From: FEN-987 sp035524675
GTDB taxonomy: Archaea; Thermoproteota; Bathyarchaeia; 40CM-2-53-6
Assembly: GCA_035524675.1 (NCBI GenBank)
Contig: DATKOK010000147.1
Location: forward strand, 1-64,000
Length of the DNA: 64,000 bases
Direction of reading: 5' to 3'
The position numbers were made by a program, and so were the translations under genes. Each line of letters opens with the position of its first letter. Position 1 is the stretch's first letter. Under the pieces are notes generated by a model. That model saw nothing but the letters and a program-made list of their open reading frames with translations, was not told where the DNA came from and did no database searches. Positions 62,207 to 64,000 of this stretch are shown piece by piece.

Positions 62207-63238
62207 GTGGGCTTAAGAGATTACGTCGTGACTAGGATACTTCTCACGATTCCAATGATTATGATTCTTCTGACAATCGTTTTCATAGTTATGCGAGTGT
62301 TGCCCGGAAATCCCGTCCTGTTAAAATTCGAAAAAAATACGGATCCTGCCCTGCTCGCCCAGTATACGCATGCGCTTGGCTTAGACAAGCCACTCTACGT
62401 CCAGTATTTTGATTACCTGTGGGGATTGCTGCACGGTGACCTTGGATTGTCAATGGCCGGAGCGTTCGAACCGGTTGGGCCCCAGATACTGTCCAGATTT
62501 CCAGCTACACTCGAATTGACCAGCTACTCGTTCATCGTTGCCGTAATTGTAGGAGTACTCCTTGGAGCGCTGGGAGCACGAAAGACTGGAGCCACTGACG
62601 ATTCTGTGAAAGTGTTCGGGATCCTCATCTATGCATTCCCAGTTTTCTTTTTGGGAATGATACTCCAATTGATCTTCGGGGTATGGTTTCGCATATTGCC
62701 CGTATCTGGACGGCTAGATCCGGGAGTGATACCAACATACCTATCGTTTGGCGGACATTCACTCCAAACAGGCATCTTAACCCTTGACAGTCTACTCTCT
62801 GGGAATCTCCCTGAATTCGTTGATGCGGTAAGACACCTCATACTTCCCGCTACTGCTCTTGGATTGGTCATCTCAGGAATCTTCGTACGAATGACGAGAG
62901 CGAATATGATGGAAACAATGCGAGCGGACTTTGTAACCGCTGCAAGAGCTAGAGGCCTCAAAGAGAGGACCGTTGTGTACTCTTACGCTCTAAGGAATGC
63001 CTTACTGCCCATAGTCACAATTATGGGACTGCAATTCGCCCTTTTGCTTAGTGGCGCTATCTTAACCGAAACAGAGTTCAGTATTCTCGGACTAGGCTCG
63101 TATCTCGTTGACAGAATTAACTTCAGAGACTACACAGCAGTTCAGGGCACCGTTGTTTTCCTCGCTCTAGTGATCTCATCAGTCAGTCTCATAGTAGATA
63201 TTCTATATGCATATCTTGATCCAAGGGTTCGGCTATGA
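62207..63238 (+). CDS. dppB: Peptide ABC transporter permease DppB-like
   Basis: 343 aa, start GTG at 62207. Six predicted membrane helices. N-terminal RILLTIPMIMILLTIVFIVM, then LPGNPVLLKF and LGLDKPLYVQY. The ATPase-coupling EAA loop reads ADFVTAARARGLKERTVVY. Overlaps the next permease by 4 nt (ATGA). Confidence 0.92.
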   Translation: MGLRDYVVTRILLTIPMIMILLTIVFIVMRVLPGNPVLLKFEKNTDPALLAQYTHALGLDKPLYVQYFDYLWGLLHGDLGLSMAGAFEPVGPQILSRFPATLELTSYSFIVAVIVGVLLGALGARKTGATDDSVKVFGILIYAFPVFFLGMILQLIFGVWFRILPVSGRLDPGVIPTYLSFGGHSLQTGILTLDSLLSGNLPEFVDAVRHLILPATALGLVISGIFVRMTRANMMETMRADFVTAARARGLKERTVVYSYALRNALLPIVTIMGLQFALLLSGAILTETEFSILGLGSYLVDRINFRDYTAVQGTVVFLALVISSVSLIVDILYAYLDPRVRL

Positions 63239-64000
63239 CAATTACTCAGCGGACGAGGGTCGAGCCACAGTCACAACTAGCCAAACTAATGTCTCCCATC
63301 TTCGGCAAAGGATATGGAAGGGGGCTAATGCTAGTAGGCCTATGCATCACGATTTTCCTTACTGTAATGAGTATTCTCGCCCCATTTATCGCTCCACATG
63401 ATCCGACAACGATCGGTCTTGGACCACCCAACTCGGCCCCAAGCGCAGTTTTCCCATTGGGAACAGATCAGTATGGAAGGGACATGCTGAGTAGGATCAT
63501 TTGGGGAGGGCGATTCATACTCCTTGTCGCAGTCGCTGCCGTCGCAATCTGTCTTCTGATTGGTTTGCCCATAGGTCTCGTGTCTGCGTATGCCGGGGGG
63601 AACGTAGACAGGACGGTCGCCTTGGTCATGGACAGTATCTATGCATTTCCAAGCCTTGTCCTAGCGATAATGATCATCAGCGTATTCGGCGTGACCATAA
63701 TCAATGAGGCGTTGGCCATCGCAGTTGTTTACATCCCAAGCTATTTCAGAGTAGTGAGAAGCCAAGTTCTATCGATCAAGGAGATGCCCTACGTCGACGC
63801 AGCAAAGTCGGCTGGTGCAGGCACCCCTTCAGTTCTTCTAAGGTACATCTGGCCGAACGTCACCGCGTCGGTTGTGGTGGTTGCCACAGTAAACTTTGCT
63901 GACTCAATTCTAACTACGGCTGGATTAGACTTCATAGGACTCGGCCTTCCTGTGACATTGCCTGACTGGGGAATAGACCTGACCTACGGTCGCCAAGCTT
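63235..64000 (+). CDS. dppC: Peptide ABC transporter permease DppC-like (cut by window end)
   Basis: ATG at 63235; the frame is open to the window edge (255 codons seen). Features: GLCITIFLTVMSILAPFIAP (first helix), PLGTDQYGRDMLSRIIWGGR (DppC hallmark 'HPLGTD..GRD..SR'), GLVSAYAGGNVD, and EAA loop VDAAKSAGAGTPSVLLRYIW. The last residues visible (PDWGIDLTYGR) are the start of the final extracellular loop, so only the last helix is missing. Confidence 0.9.
   Translation, partial: MTITQRTRVEPQSQLAKLMSPIFGKGYGRGLMLVGLCITIFLTVMSILAPFIAPHDPTTIGLGPPNSAPSAVFPLGTDQYGRDMLSRIIWGGRFILLVAVAAVAICLLIGLPIGLVSAYAGGNVDRTVALVMDSIYAFPSLVLAIMIISVFGVTIINEALAIAVVYIPSYFRVVRSQVLSIKEMPYVDAAKSAGAGTPSVLLRYIWPNVTASVVVVATVNFADSILTTAGLDFIGLGLPVTLPDWGIDLTYGRQA

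Overview
The window comes from an archaeal chromosome, most likely a mid-GC member of the TACK group (Nitrososphaeria/Bathyarchaeia-like; this placement is inference). The evidence is the gene content: TFB, Gar1, Rpo7 (RpoE') and Spt4; the Rrp4/Rrp41/Rrp42 exosome; RNase P p30 and Pop5; proteasome alpha and SBDS; KEOPS Kae1, Bud32 and Pcc1; aIF2-gamma, aIF5B and EF-2; ribosomal proteins shared only with eukaryotes (S3Ae, S6e, S24e, S27Ae, S28e, L7Ae, L15e, L24e, L37Ae); TATA-type promoters; and frequent TTG/GTG starts. A sulfide:quinone oxidoreductase next to an O2-dependent persulfide-dioxygenase-like enzyme suggests contact with oxygen and sulfide.

Layout. 1-4 kb is an accessory region: a KaiC-like fragment, SQR, a 0.7-kb gene-free stretch with two unusual palindrome clusters, an ETHE1-like MBL enzyme, two VOC genes (one decayed) and a tRNA-Gly(CCC) that appears to contain three introns. 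4-13 kb holds EF-2 (interrupted near codon 22 by a 27-nt insert with an in-frame stop), FEN1, DNA ligase, the diphthamide synthase Dph6 and the SAH/adenosine pair mtaD-ahcY. 12.5-15 kb is an ECF transporter module without its S subunit. 15-18 kb has DHH, DUF3194, prefoldin beta and a TGT-like protein. 18-21.3 kb is a three-gene operon that looks like a compact SMC5/6-type complex: a 641-aa hinge-poor SMC ATPase, a kleisin candidate and a tandem winged-helix (KITE) candidate. It is divergent from gar1-tfb.

22.7-31.5 kb carries an unusual IleRS, kae1-bud32, an XTP pyrophosphatase, S15, a RecJ-like nuclease, a first Pcc1 and S3Ae. 31.8-36.5 kb carries a nucleotidyltransferase, a YchF-like GTPase, F420:NADP oxidoreductase and malic enzyme. 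36.5-47.8 kb is the information-processing superoperon (L15e, isopentenyl phosphate kinase, Pth2, RNase P, a C/D box sRNA, proteasome, SBDS, exosome, L37Ae, Brix, a second Pcc1, M24 peptidase, adenosine-specific kinase). 47.8-60 kb carries CysRS, aIF2-gamma, PIN, Rpo7, Spt4, dephospho-CoA kinase, S27Ae/S24e/S6e, L7Ae/S28e/L24e/NDK, aIF5B and an Lhr-type helicase. From 60.4 kb to the end is a peptide ABC transporter (binding protein, two permeases, the second cut by the window edge).

Most interesting: (1) the SMC5/6-like/kleisin/KITE operon; (2) the interrupted EF-2 gene, where removing exactly 27 nt restores the conserved N-terminus; (3) the three-intron tRNA-Gly 2.3 kb away; (4) two Pcc1 paralogues; (5) a phased GGAAC/GTTCC array; (6) a C/D box sRNA inside the RNase P-proteasome interval. 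All calls were made by eye from sequence; no database search was run.
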